Shown in pieces: positions 35,554-43,896 of a stretch of 64,000 nt of DNA (within the stretch, counting starts at the first letter, position 1; every line of letters begins with the position of its first letter). A program made the translations under genes and the position numbers. Source of the DNA: Eubacterium plexicaudatum ASF492 (GTDB lineage Bacteria; Bacillota; Clostridia; Lachnospirales; Lachnospiraceae); the NCBI RefSeq assembly GCF_000364225.2, contig NZ_AQFT02000001.1:434001-498000 (forward strand), given 5' to 3'. The notes under the pieces are model-generated. The model did not search any database and was not told the DNA's origin. It worked only from the letters and a program-made list of their open reading frames with translations.

Positions 35554-35949
35554 ATGGAAGTCATCATCAACATAGACGGACAAGCCCTGTCCGTGGAGGT
35601 CACAGTCGAAGTATACGAGTACCTGGACAAAGCCGACCACAAGGAAGAAAACCTTGCCCATGAGAAACGGAGGCACTGGGACAGCCGGGAGTTTGACGAG
35701 TACATAGTCCTCACCGAAGGGCGCTCCTGCTACTACCAGACGCCGGAACAGTGGGTGTGCAGGAAAGAAACCATGCTGGAGATTAAAGCCGCCCTTGCGC
35801 TCTGCACCGAGGCACAGCGCCACCGGTTCCTGCTCTACGCACTGGACGGTTTGAGCTATGCCGAGATTGCCGGGCTTTGTCGCTGCTCCAAAGCTGCCAT
35901 ACAGGACAGCATTGAGGCGGTACGGAAGAAAATCAAAAAATTTTTCTGA
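35554..35949 (+). CDS. Sigma-70 region-4-like regulator (1 of 3)
   Basis: 131 residues, ribosome site ACGGAGGAAAGGAAG. The first half is element-specific ('MEVIINIDGQALSVEVTVEVYEYLDKADHKEENLAHEKRRHWDSREFDEYI'). The second half is a region-4 HTH ('LCTEAQRHRFLLYALDGLSYAEIAGLCRCSKAAIQDSIEAVRKKIKKFF'). There is no region 2, so it can bind DNA but is unlikely to bind core polymerase as a normal sigma does. Such proteins are usual in Tn4451/Tn1549-type elements, perhaps as transcription switches. Confidence 0.75.
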   Translation: MEVIINIDGQALSVEVTVEVYEYLDKADHKEENLAHEKRRHWDSREFDEYIVLTEGRSCYYQTPEQWVCRKETMLEIKAALALCTEAQRHRFLLYALDGLSYAEIAGLCRCSKAAIQDSIEAVRKKIKKFF

Positions 35950-36072
35950 TACGGACCCTACGATTGGCTGATTTCAGGCTAACCAGTGAAGGGAATTTTT
36001 TCCCTATCACATTATCGGGGAGGACAAGCAGGAAACCGCTGCCTGTCCTCTCCGCATTTTAGGAGGTCAGCC

Positions 36073-36522
36073 ATGAAAACAATCAATCTAAGGTACTGTT
36101 ACCCCTACTACACCGGGGACGTGTTTGTGGAGGTATCGGACGAAGTGGCCGAGGTCATGGTGCAGTCTGCCCGGGAGATGTACAACTATGACCGCCGGAC
36201 ACGCTACCACAAAGCATTTTACTCCCTGGACGCTTTTGACTGGACAGAGAAATACGCACTGGAACACAGCCCGTCAGCGGAAGAAATTATCCTGATGAAA
36301 GAGGAACAGGCTACCTATGAAAAGCTGCTTGCCATGCTAGACGAGGCGTTTTCCGTTATCACTCCCATGCAGGCAAGGCGTGTGAAAGGCTACTACATCA
36401 GAGGGTTAGATTTCACCCGGATCGCAAGAGAGGAAGGCGTTGACAAGAGCGTGGTGAACCGTTCCGTACACCGTGGGCTGAAATATATGCGTGAGTTTTA
36501 CAGCCGCCAGCAGATGGAATGA
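36073..36522 (+). CDS. Sigma-70 region-4-like regulator (2 of 3)
   Basis: 149 residues from ATG 36073 (TAGGAGGTCAGCC upstream). 'MKTINLRYCYPYYTGDVFVEVSDEVAEVMVQSAREMYNYDRRTRYHKAFYSLD' is followed by a charged helix and region-4-like 'SVITPMQARRVKGYYIRGLDFTRIAREEGVDKSVVNRSVHRGLKYMREFY'. It is clearly a tandem paralogue of the next gene (same 'TINL..YYP', 'EVSDEVAE', 'YHKA.YSLD' landmarks). Confidence 0.75.
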   Translation: MKTINLRYCYPYYTGDVFVEVSDEVAEVMVQSAREMYNYDRRTRYHKAFYSLDAFDWTEKYALEHSPSAEEIILMKEEQATYEKLLAMLDEAFSVITPMQARRVKGYYIRGLDFTRIAREEGVDKSVVNRSVHRGLKYMREFYSRQQME

Positions 36523-36532
36523 GGTGCGGCCT

Positions 36533-36990
36533 ATGCAGACAATCAACCTGAAAAAGTATTATTACCCGCTTTTTGCCACGGACACATTGATTGAGGTATC
36601 GGACGAGGTGGCCGAGGCTCTGCTGCTTATGCGGAGGGAGGAAAACAACCGAACCCATAAAATCTGGTATCACAAGGCGTACTATTCCCTTGACTGTGAG
36701 GACGGGATTGAAAACTGTGCCTTTGATTTTACCGCCAAGTCCCCGGAGGAGATTCTGCTGGAACAGGAGGAAGAACAGCTTTTCCTTGCTACACTGGAAC
36801 ATCTGTCCGAAGCTATGGATAATCTGACCGATACACAGGCGAGGCGTATCCATGCCCGCTACATACTCGGCAAAAAGCTGATTGAGATTGCCGCAGAGGA
36901 AGGCGTGAGCGTATCTGTGGTACAGCAGACCGTTAAGAGTGGCTTAAAGCGAATGCGAAACTATTTTGAGAAAAGAAGTGGAGGGAATAG
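36533..36990 (+). pseudogene. Sigma-70 region-4-like regulator (3 of 3), frameshifted at its end
   Basis: About 152 residues starting ATG 36533 ('MQTINLKKYYYPLFATDTLIEVSDEVAEALLLMRREENNRTHKIWYHKAYYSLD'), with the region-4-like end 'NLTDTQARRIHARYILGKKLIEIAAEEGVSVSVVQQTVKSGLKRMRNYFEK'. As written the frame runs on into the next gene. With one more A at 36971-36974 it would stop at TAG 36988-36990, and the next gene would start at ATG 36995 with its own ribosome site. The fusion is therefore probably artificial. Confidence 0.65.
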
Positions 36991-36994
36991 GCAA

Positions 36995-37528
36995 ATGAAT
37001 TTTACCAGAAGCGAACTGGAAATGCTCTACCAGTATGCCGCGCCAACGAAGGAAGAAACCCTTGCCGGGCTGAAAGAGATTGTGCCGGTTCTGGAACGGA
37101 AGGACGATTTACTCTCAAAAGTGATTGTCGAGAATGCCATACGGAAACTGAAAAAACTGGCGGAGCCGGAGTGCAGCCGGTTTATTGCGGATAACCGGGC
37201 CGCCTTTATCGAAAAGCGGGATCATTCTATCCGCCAGAGGCTTGCCGCCGCCAAATCCGGGAAGGGGGAGCCGGTTCTGCAGGGGCATGACCTGGCAGGC
37301 ATGGAGCGGTTCCTGCCGGAAACAAGGCACATGGTAACGGTGGATATCCTGAACAGTGACAGCCCGGTGGGATTCCACGGAGAGCGATACCGCTTTTTCC
37401 TCTCTGACGAGGGATACAAAAACGCCAGAGCCAGCGAGAAACGGGGAGAAATCAAAATCAGGAACCATGCCGCTGTCATGGCCGGTAAACTCTACCCGGA
37501 CAAGAAGCCGCTGGTGCAGGAACGGTGA
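36995..37528 (+). CDS. TTRAP-like (transposon-transfer-assisting) protein with C-terminal extra domain
   Basis: 177 residues from ATG 36995 (GGAGGGAAT upstream). The first about 70 ('MNFTRSELEMLYQYAAPTKEETLAGLKEIVPVLER...VIVENAIRKLKKLAEPECSRFI') resemble the small TTRAP family of mobilizable elements. The rest, from 'EKRDHSIRQRLAAAK' on ('GHDLAGMERFLPETRHMVTVDILNSDSPVGFHGERYRFFLSDEGY'), looks like a second conserved element protein, which may be separate in relatives. Functions are unknown. Position just before the relaxase unit suggests a part in transfer. Confidence 0.55.
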   Translation: MNFTRSELEMLYQYAAPTKEETLAGLKEIVPVLERKDDLLSKVIVENAIRKLKKLAEPECSRFIADNRAAFIEKRDHSIRQRLAAAKSGKGEPVLQGHDLAGMERFLPETRHMVTVDILNSDSPVGFHGERYRFFLSDEGYKNARASEKRGEIKIRNHAAVMAGKLYPDKKPLVQER

Positions 37529-37604
37529 CAGACAACAGAATCCAAATCACAGCAGGGCAACCGGAAACGGCTGTCTTTTTGCCGCCCGAAAGGAGGTGAT
37601 TACA

Positions 37605-37891
37605 ATGCCAGATATCGGCAAGCTGAAAAACCAGCAGGAAAAAGTAAAGACGGAAATCCGCCAGCTAGAGAACCGCCAGAAGATTCTCCTGAACCGGAAA
37701 ACGGACGCAGAACGGAAAGCCAGGACACGCCGCCTGATTGAGCATGGGGCAATTCTGGAAAGTATCTTCCCTGCTGCTACCGCCATGACCGGCGAGGAAA
37801 TCAAAGCATTTTTATCCGCCATTTCCTGCCTGCCGGAAGTCGTGCGGCTGCTAAAAACAAGCCTAAAAGCCAAGATATGCAGCAGCCTTAA
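37605..37891 (+). pseudogene. DUF3847 small mobilization-locus protein, frameshifted at its end
   Basis: Starts ATG 37605 behind AAAGGAGGTGATTACA. 'MPDIGKLKNQQEKVKTEIRQLENRQKILLNRKTDAERKARTRRLIEHGAILES...MTGEEIKAFL' is a basic coiled coil plus 'RTRRL..HGAILES', the DUF3847 pattern. As given, the frame runs straight into the relaxase. With one more G at about 37874 it would end 'KAKDMQQP' with TAA at 37889-37891, the normal size (about 96 residues). It probably binds DNA near oriT as a relaxosome accessory. Confidence 0.65.
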
Positions 37892-37901
37892 AAATCCAAC
37901 G

Positions 37902-37945
37902 GCGCACTTATACACCGTTCCGGTGCGTGCGCCCTGCCGGGAGCG
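37902..37945 (+). other. Candidate origin of transfer (MobQ-type nic region)
   Basis: Between the DUF3847 and relaxase genes lies GCGCACTTATACACCG TT followed by CCGGTGCGTGCGCCCTGC. The 8-mer TGCGCCCT (37928-37935) is the conserved nic core of RSF1010/MobQ-type origins, and the GCGCAC/GTGCGT segments form a short inverted repeat just before it, as in that family. The neighbouring relaxase is of the MobA/MobL type that uses such sites. The nick position is not proven. Confidence 0.6.
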
Positions 37946-38093
37946 TGGCGTCCTCTGGACGCAATGGGGAGCTACACTCCCCAAACCCCTTGTGCGCTCC
38001 GCCAGAGAGGACACCCGCTTTGCCTCTGCCCTTTCCAGCGAAGCCAATCTATCCCCACCCGAAAGGAGGCGAACCGCCATAGCCATATTCCAT

Positions 38094-39521
38094 ATGCCCG
38101 TCCAGATTATCAAGCGTAGCAAGGCCAAGTCTGCCGTAGGCGCTGCCGCTTACCGAAGCGGAACCAAAATGACCAACGAATGGGACGGTCTTACCCATGA
38201 TTACACCCGGAAACGTTGCGTAGTCCACTCTGAAATCATATTGCCACCCCATGCCCAACCGGAATTTCAAGACCGAAACACTCTCTGGAACAGTGTGGAG
38301 ATGGTTGAAAAAACCCGTGACGCACAGCTTGCCCGTGAGATAGAAATTTCCCTGCCGGTAGAACTGAACCGGGAGGAACAATTACAGCTTGCCCGCTCTT
38401 TCATCAGAGATACTTTTGTCGCTGCCGGTATGTGTGCGGATTTCTCTATCCATGACAAGAAAGACGGCAACCCCCACTTCCATGTCATGCTCACTATCAG
38501 GCCTCTAAAGGAGGACGGACAGTGGGGAGCGAAATGCCGGAAGGTCTACGAATTGGACGAAAACGGCCAGCGAATCCCCAATGGCAAAGGCGGCTGGAAG
38601 AACCACCGGGAGGACACCACTGACTGGAATGATAAAGGAAATGTAGAAAAGTGGAGGGCTGCCTGGGCTACCTACGCCAACAAAGCGTTGGAGGCAGCGG
38701 GCAGGCCGGAACGGATTGACCACCGCTCCTACGAGCGTCAGGGCATTGACAAGATACCTTCTATCCATCTGGGAGTTGCCGCCAGCCAGATGGAGCGGAA
38801 AGGCATTGCCACAGAGAAAGGAAACATCAACCGCCAGATTGCCGCCGACAATAAGCTGCTGAAAGAAATTAAGGCACGGATTACCCGGATCTATAAATGG
38901 ACGAAAGAGCAGGCAGAGAAATCGGAAGGAAAAGACAGTATCATGGCGCAGTTTTACGAGGCACAGCTGTTAACAGGGAAACCCGGCTCCCGGTATGGGA
39001 AGATAAGGAACCTGAAAGAAAGCGCCGCCTTGTTCAATTTCCTGAACGGCAACCACATTACTTCCATGGAGCAGCTTTATGAAAAAGTGGCCGCCATGAA
39101 CAAAGATTACTATTCCCTTCGTGGGAAGATTGTCACCGCCGAGCGGCGTATCAAAGTGCTGGGCGAACATCTCTCCATGTGGGAGAAATACGAGAGGAAC
39201 AAAGGAACCCGCCGCCAGCTTGACAAGATGAAGCCGGGAAAGAAAAAGGAGCAGTTTGAGCAGAAGCACGGTGCGGAACTGGCGTTATATGAGGCCGCCG
39301 TCCGGTATCTGGAAAAGCTGAAAGCTAACGGCGAAGAAATCCCCCCGAAGAAATGGCAGGCCGAAGCCGACCGCCTGAAAGCGGAGAAATCGGTACAGTA
39401 TCAGAAAATGAAAGCCATGCGGGAGGACATCAAGGCGGTGGAGAATCTGAAAAAGACAGCGGAACAGTTGGCCAGGACGGAAAATGAACCAGCCAGAAAG
39501 AAGGAGGAACAGGAATTATGA
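38094..39521 (+). CDS. mobA: MobA/MobL (MobQ) relaxase
   Basis: 475 residues. 'MPVQIIKRSKAKSAVGAAAYRSGTKMTNEWDGLTHDYTRKR' carries the early catalytic Tyr region, and 'FSIHDKKDGNPHFHVMLTIRPL' the HUH metal site, followed by 'KVYELDENGQRIPNGKGGWKN' and a long helical C-terminus. It nicks oriT and leads the strand into a helper T4SS. The ribosome site GGAGG (38065-38069) is spaced for 38079, where relatives would have ATG but this sequence has ATA; the in-frame ATG 38094 is the first standard start. The open frame extends upstream through oriT, probably only because of a base error at 37874. Confidence 0.9.
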   Translation: MPVQIIKRSKAKSAVGAAAYRSGTKMTNEWDGLTHDYTRKRCVVHSEIILPPHAQPEFQDRNTLWNSVEMVEKTRDAQLAREIEISLPVELNREEQLQLARSFIRDTFVAAGMCADFSIHDKKDGNPHFHVMLTIRPLKEDGQWGAKCRKVYELDENGQRIPNGKGGWKNHREDTTDWNDKGNVEKWRAAWATYANKALEAAGRPERIDHRSYERQGIDKIPSIHLGVAASQMERKGIATEKGNINRQIAADNKLLKEIKARITRIYKWTKEQAEKSEGKDSIMAQFYEAQLLTGKPGSRYGKIRNLKESAALFNFLNGNHITSMEQLYEKVAAMNKDYYSLRGKIVTAERRIKVLGEHLSMWEKYERNKGTRRQLDKMKPGKKKEQFEQKHGAELALYEAAVRYLEKLKANGEEIPPKKWQAEADRLKAEKSVQYQKMKAMREDIKAVENLKKTAEQLARTENEPARKKEEQEL

Positions 39522-39687
39522 CACAGCAGTTTATCACCATGACAATCACCATCACCATAATGATACCCGTGCCGCCCACGCCGCCAGCGCCTACGGGGCG
39601 AAAGCGCCGGAGCCGGTTTTCCTTTTCAGGGAGGGGCAGCCGCCTTTGTGCCGCTGCAAGGTGAGATATGGGAAACAGGCGGCATGA
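39518..39687 (+). pseudogene. Small hypothetical protein after the relaxase, frameshifted
   Basis: ATG 39518 overlaps the relaxase stop (ATGA). 'MTQQFITMTITITIMIPVPPTPPAP' continues after a one-base shift at about 39590 as 'YGAKAPEPVFLFREGQPPLCRCKVRYGKQAA' to TGA 39685-39687. The Pro-rich first part and the Cys pair in 'PLCRCKV' suggest a conserved small protein. Function unknown. Confidence 0.45.
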
Positions 39688-40065
39688 GCGAATCCCGGCC
39701 ATGGACTACCGGCAGTACCGCAGGGCGAGGCGGCTGGTGCGTGAGTGCTGCAACTACGACAATGGCCAGTGTATCGTGCTTGACGAGGGGGAGGGTACGT
39801 CTGTGTCCAGAGCATTTCCCACTCCCTGCTCTGCCACTGGTTCCGTGTGGCGGTGTTGCCCTTAGACCACCAGCTGGAAACGGCGCTTTACCACCGGCTG
39901 GAAAGCAGACGGTGCAGCGAGTGCGGCGCTCTTTTCCTGCCCGGCTCCAACCGGGCGAAATACTGTAAGGATTGTGCCGCCAGGGTGCGCCGGAGGAAAG
40001 AGGCAGAACGACAGCGGAAAAGATACCATGATCCTACGCATTTAGGAGCGGAAAAAGCCTTGTAA
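39668..40065 (+). pseudogene. Cysteine-rich VLP-type protein, frameshifted
   Basis: 'MDYRQYRRARRLVRECCNYDNGQCIVLDEGEG' and, after a one-base shift in the G-rich run 39787-39795, 'YVCVQSISHSLLCHWFRVAVLPLDHQLETALYHRLESRRCSECGALFLPGSNRAKYCKDCAARVRRRKEAE'. The Cys spacing (CC..C, C, C..C, C..C) is that of the 'cysteine-rich VLP' family in mobilizable transposons, presumably binding zinc. Role unknown. Start 39668 or 39701. Confidence 0.7.
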
Positions 40066-40186
40066 ATCAAGCACTTTAGGAGCGTGTCGGGGGGGGGAGG
40101 CAATACTTTTTATCACCGACACTCCCAAAGCCCCTTTAAAATGCGTACAGAGTAAAAAAGCTATTCAGAACAAAAGGAGCAACTAA

Positions 40187-40939
40187 ATGACAGAGAACCG
40201 ACGATTTTATTACCTCAAGCTGAAAGAGAATTTTTATAACAGCGAAACCATGGTCATCCTGGAGAGTATGCAGGACGGCCTTCTGTACTCCAATCTCCTG
40301 CTCAAGATGTATTTAATGTCGCTGAAAAGCAGCGGCGTACTCCTGCTGAATAACTGCCTGCCCCATACCGTGCAGACCATAGCCACCTTTACCCGGCATC
40401 AGGTAGGCACGGTGGAGCGGGCTTTGAAGATATTCCAGGAGTTTGGCCTTGTGGAGATACTGACGGACGGGGCCTATTACATGAGCGACATCCAGCTGCT
40501 GATCGGCCAGTCGTCCAGCGAGGGGGAGCGGAAGAAAAAGGAGCGCATGAGGCTGAAACGCCAGAACCTGCTCCCGTCCGGGGAAACGGACATTTGTCCG
40601 TCCAATGGCCGGGTGGACAAATGTCCGCCTATATTAGAGTATAGAGATAAAGAGATTAGAGATAAGAGTATAGAGAATAGAGAGGGGGATATGGCACACG
40701 CCTATGGGAGATACCGGAATGTGTTTCTGTCTTCTGCGGAACTGGCAGAACTCCAGACGGAACTTCCCTCTCTTTGGGAACAGTACATTGAGCGGCTGTC
40801 CGAGTACATGGAATCCAGCGGAAAAGGATATAAAAACCATGCGGCCACAATCCGGCGCTGGGCGAACGCCGACAAAAAGAAGGAGGAACCGCCTGCCCGG
40901 AACCGGGATTACAGCGTAGAGGAAGGAGAAACCATATGA
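40187..40939 (+). CDS. RepA-like replication initiator (phage replisome organizer N-terminal domain)
   Basis: 250 residues. The N-terminal winged helix is 'RRFYYLKLKENFYNSETMVILESMQDGLLYSNLLLKMYLMSLKSSGVLLLN...TRHQVGTVERALKIFQEFGLVEIL' (4-105). A linker and a C-terminal DnaD-like helical part follow ('LWEQYIERLSEYMESSGKGYKNHAATIRRWANAD'). It overlaps the DnaC-like gene by 4 bp, the standard initiator/helicase-loader pair. They would let the excised circle replicate. A G-rich stem (about 40085-40128) lies just upstream. Confidence 0.82.
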   Translation: MTENRRFYYLKLKENFYNSETMVILESMQDGLLYSNLLLKMYLMSLKSSGVLLLNNCLPHTVQTIATFTRHQVGTVERALKIFQEFGLVEILTDGAYYMSDIQLLIGQSSSEGERKKKERMRLKRQNLLPSGETDICPSNGRVDKCPPILEYRDKEIRDKSIENREGDMAHAYGRYRNVFLSSAELAELQTELPSLWEQYIERLSEYMESSGKGYKNHAATIRRWANADKKKEEPPARNRDYSVEEGETI

Positions 40940-41793
40940 TTGAGATTACCGCAGAAGTCCGGGCGGCCATTGATCGGGCCGCCGGGGATATGGAGCTTGC
41001 CGGGGACGAATACATAGAACCGGCTGACGGGCTTATCCACTGTAAGAAATGCCGTGGCAGCCGCCAGACTGTTGTGCCCAGGTTCGGAGGCTCCGGCTAT
41101 TTCATGCCCCGCTGTCTCTGCTCCTGCCAGCAGAAGGCGCAGGAGGAACGGAAAGCCATGGAGGAACAGAGGGAACGCATGGAGCGTGTCAAACGCCGGA
41201 AGGCGCAGGGACTTCAAGACCGATACCTTTATGATTACACTTTCTCCAACGATAACGGCCAGAATCCTATCATGGAGAAAGCGCACGCCTATGTGGAGCA
41301 TTGGAAGGAGGCATACCGTGACAATATCGGCCTTCTGCTCTTTGGTGATGTGGGAACCGGGAAATCCTTTTTTGCCGGCTGTATCGCCAATGCTCTGCTT
41401 GACCGTGACGTGCCGGTGTTGATGACAAATTTCCCGTCTATTCTGAACCGGCTGACCGGCGTGTTTGCCGAGGACAGGGCAGCCTTTATCGCCAGCCTGG
41501 ACGATTACAGCCTGCTTGTCATTGACGATTTAGGCGTGGAGCGCAGTACCGAGTATGCCATGGAGCAGATGTTCACCGTTATTGACAGCCGGTATCGGAG
41601 TAAGAAGCCGCTGATTGTCACGACAAACCTGAAACTGGAAGAAATCAAGAACCCGCCAGACATTGCCCACGCAAGGGTTTATGACCGCATACTGGAACGG
41701 TGTGCGCCGGTTCTCTTTTCCGGAAAGAATTTCCGGGAGGAAGGAGCTATGGCGACCAAAGCGGCGGCGAAGGAGATTGTAAGTAAGGAATAA
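40936..41793 (+). CDS. DnaC/IstB-like AAA+ helicase loader
   Basis: 285 residues. A zinc-binding N-terminal segment ('CKKCRGSRQTVV...CLCSCQQKAQEE', 37-75) precedes an AAA+ domain with Walker A 'LLLFGDVGTGKSFFAGCIANALL' (about 135-157), Walker B 'YSLLVIDDLGVE', sensor 'KKPLIVTTNL' and the Arg finger region 'ARVYDRILERCAPVLF'. It is partner of the RepA-like protein encoded just before and should load the host replicative helicase. Confidence 0.88.
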   Translation: MIEITAEVRAAIDRAAGDMELAGDEYIEPADGLIHCKKCRGSRQTVVPRFGGSGYFMPRCLCSCQQKAQEERKAMEEQRERMERVKRRKAQGLQDRYLYDYTFSNDNGQNPIMEKAHAYVEHWKEAYRDNIGLLLFGDVGTGKSFFAGCIANALLDRDVPVLMTNFPSILNRLTGVFAEDRAAFIASLDDYSLLVIDDLGVERSTEYAMEQMFTVIDSRYRSKKPLIVTTNLKLEEIKNPPDIAHARVYDRILERCAPVLFSGKNFREEGAMATKAAAKEIVSKE

Positions 41794-41823
41794 CAAAACC
41801 TGATTGCATGAAAAGGAGAATTT

Positions 41824-42006
41824 ATGGGCAGCGAGAAAATTACAGAGAACACTACCACCACAGCACCGGCTAAGGACGCTCCCGCACTGGTGAAGAAGAT
41901 TGGCCGGACTACCTACATTGTGAGGGTTCATTTCAGTAAGACCAGCAGGGAAACCATGAGCGACAAAATCAAGCGTATGCTGAAAAATGAGATACAGCAG
42001 ATGTAA
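41824..42006 (+). CDS. tnpW: TnpW-like small protein
   Basis: 60 residues, ribosome site AAAAGGAGAATTT. 'MGSEKITENTTTTAPAKDAPALVKKIGRTTYIVRVHFSKTSRETMSDKIKRMLKNEIQQM' matches the TnpW family of Tn4451-like mobilizable transposons (unstructured start, then a compact 'KKIG.TTY.V.VHFS.TS.ET..DKI.R'). Function unknown. Confidence 0.8.
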   Translation: MGSEKITENTTTTAPAKDAPALVKKIGRTTYIVRVHFSKTSRETMSDKIKRMLKNEIQQM

Positions 42007-42022
42007 AAACGATAATAGAAAC

Positions 42023-42059
42023 AGGCCGGGAATCAGAAATGCGCTGGCTCCCGGCTTGT
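42023..42059 (+). terminator. Hairpin after tnpW
   Basis: GCCGGGA and TCCCGGC arms enclose about 18 nt, followed by TTGTAAAAT. It probably ends the rep/dnaC/tnpW transcript. Confidence 0.5.
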
Positions 42060-42082
42060 AAAATCAGGAGGTTTATGGTAGT

Positions 42083-42936
42083 ATGGAGATACGAAAACAG
42101 AAGGGAAAGCAGGTGGGAAGATTGACAGTGACGGAACAGATAGACCAGAAACATCAGGAAGATTTACAGAGGCTAAGAGGCTTTCGCCTGCTTGATGATG
42201 ATTTCCTCACAAAGTGTTTTGAGGGAGATACGGCAAGCATAGAACTGGTATTGCAGATTGTTCTGGAAAAACCGGATTTAAAGGTGCTGGACGTCCGCAC
42301 CCAGGTATTTGTGGAGAACCTGCTGAACCGTTCAGTGAGGTTGGATATTCTGGCTACAGACAGCACAGGGGCAAAACTGAACGTGGAGGTACAGCGCTCC
42401 GACAAAGGAGCCGGGAGAAAAAGAGCCAGGTACAACAGCAGCATGATGGACGCAAACCTTTTGAAAAAGGCGAGGACTTCGACAAGCTGCCGGAAACGTG
42501 GGTAATCTTTATTACAGAGAATGACGTAATGGGAAAAGGGCTGCCGCTCTATCCGATTGAGCGGTGCTTTTTAGGAACCGGGGAAAGATTTGAGGACGGT
42601 TCGCACATACTGTATGTAAATGGCGCTTACCGTGGAGATACGCCAATCGGGAAGTTAATGCATGACTTCTCCTGTACGGACGCAAAAGATATGTACTACG
42701 GAATCCTGGCAAGCAGGGTGAAATTTTTCAAGGAAAGCAAGGAGGGAATCGAGATTATGTGTAAGGCCATGGAAGATATGAGAAACGAATCCTTACAGGA
42801 AGGCATCCGTGAAGGCATGAAAGCTACGGCACGCCGTATGCTGGCAGCTGGCAAATATGCGTTGGAGGAAATCGTTAATATTTCAGGACTTTCTCTTGAA
42901 GAAGTAAAACAACTGAAAGCTGATAGAAGTGCATAG
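42083..42936 (+). pseudogene. Rpn-family PD-(D/E)XK nuclease (recombination-promoting), frameshifted
   Basis: Frames 42083-42467 and about 42470-42936 join to about 285 residues if one G is added in GG 42469-42470 ('LLKKGEDFDKLPETWVIFITENDVMGKGLPLYPIERCF'). 'TKCFEGDTASIELVLQIVLEKPDLKVLDVRTQ', 'VRLDILATDSTGAKLNVEVQRSDKGAGRKRARYNSSMMDA' contain the nuclease core (D-...-EVQ). The C-terminal 'EGIREGMKATARRMLAAGKYALEEIVNISGLSLEEVKQLK' is the usual tail. The family is linked to RecA-independent recombination and phage defence. Its role as IME cargo is unknown. Confidence 0.82.
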
Positions 42937-42945
42937 ACAAAACTG

Positions 42946-42985
42946 TAGGCTGGGAATCTAAAGACAGGTTCCCAGTCTATAATTT
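42946..42985 (+). terminator. Terminator after the Rpn gene
   Basis: GGCTGGGAATCT and AGGTTCCCAGTC pair around a short loop, followed by TATAATTTTT. Confidence 0.65.
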
Positions 42986-43033
42986 TTACGATTATACAAG
43001 ACACTATTTATAAAATGTGAATTTGTCAAAAAA

Positions 43034-43673
43034 TTATTTTGTTTTAATGGGCATGTATACCTGAGACATAATTTTAATATCGGGTTCATCCGCATTTTCG
43101 ACTTGTGTATCCAAGACTTTTCTCATTAGTGCCATGCAAAACTTCATGCCAGCATCTTCAGAAATTATGTCTTTCAAATAAATATCATTTTGATTATAGA
43201 CCTCAGGAAAATGTATTGAAAAGTATGTCATTTTTTCTTTCTTAACTTCCCAAATTCGATATTGAAGGATTCCACTACCATCAATTTTTATTTGAGTACA
43301 TTTATGCAGAAATTTATCAATTTGTCCTTTTTACTCCATGTAGCTAAATTTTTATTTACATATACTTCATCCCAGGTTTTAAAAATAGGAAAGTGTAATA
43401 ATAAATTTCGTATAAAGCTAAATAGACCATCTGCGATAATACCTTCAAGAGGGGGTCTTCCACCTCTTTTCATCCATTCAAGATAGCTTTTTATTGGCTC
43501 ATAGCTTAATAATTCTTTGTATATCGAAAATGCTTCTCTCAATTTAAAAAAGCGTAATTGAGCATTTTCTTTAAAAAATTATCATTAGTAATTTCTTCAT
43601 ACAAATCATAAAATCTATTATAAAATAACGTTAAAACTTCTAATTCCTTATCATTAGGTAAAGACTTCTCCAT
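43034..43673 (-). pseudogene. Hypothetical AT-rich cargo gene, disrupted
   Basis: On the minus strand ATG 43673 (AAAGGATATG upstream) opens 'MEKSLPNDKELEVLTLFYNRFYDLYEEITNDNFLKKMLNYAF'. After a one-base shift at 43546-43551 comes 'LREAFSIYKELLSYEPIKSYLEWMKRGGRPPLEGIIADGLFSFIRNLLLHFPIFKTWDEVYVNKNLATWSKKDKLINFC', a stop near 43288, and a third part 'MTYFSIHFPEVYNQNDIYLKDIISEDAGMKFCMALMRKVLDTQV' to 43034. About 210 residues in all if repaired. Its AT content differs sharply from the IME backbone, so it is a later gain. Function unknown. Confidence 0.5.
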
Positions 43674-43896
43674 TACAATCATATCCTTTCAAATGTTAAT
43701 AATTTACCAGAACTTGTAAGTATGATTCTAGCATAATTATAAACATAATTTCAATAAAATTCTCTTAACCATCAGGTTATTTTGTATGTTGAAACGGGTT
43801 CTATTATATGACGGGAAAACTATTATCTAAAAATAAAGATGGATAAATGTAAACTTTTTGTGAATTTGATTAAAAAGTCCTTTACAAAACGTCACT
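43674..43896. other. AT-rich right end of the IME
   Basis: 223 bp without a gene. The last bases TTTACAAAACGTCACT directly precede the GG core and virD4 codons. This is the right attachment half-site of serine recombinase 2. No long similarity to the left end is evident, as is normal for attL/attR of these enzymes. Confidence 0.5.

Noticed and set aside
36533-37528. A sigma-like/TTRAP fusion protein
   Set aside because: A ribosome site and ATG lie at the joint, and a single extra A at 36971-36974 would end the first gene at 36990.
37605-39521. A true DUF3847-relaxase fusion protein
   Set aside because: The joining stretch is oriT-like, not protein-like. One added G at about 37874 gives a normal DUF3847 end (KDMQQP, stop), and a ribosome site lies before the relaxase.
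39484-39687. His/Asn-rich protein (NHHHHND stretch)
   Set aside because: It is the wrong-frame reading of the start of the small gene at 39518, whose Thr/Ile repeats give ATC-ACC codons. Only the second half of this frame is real, after a one-base shift.
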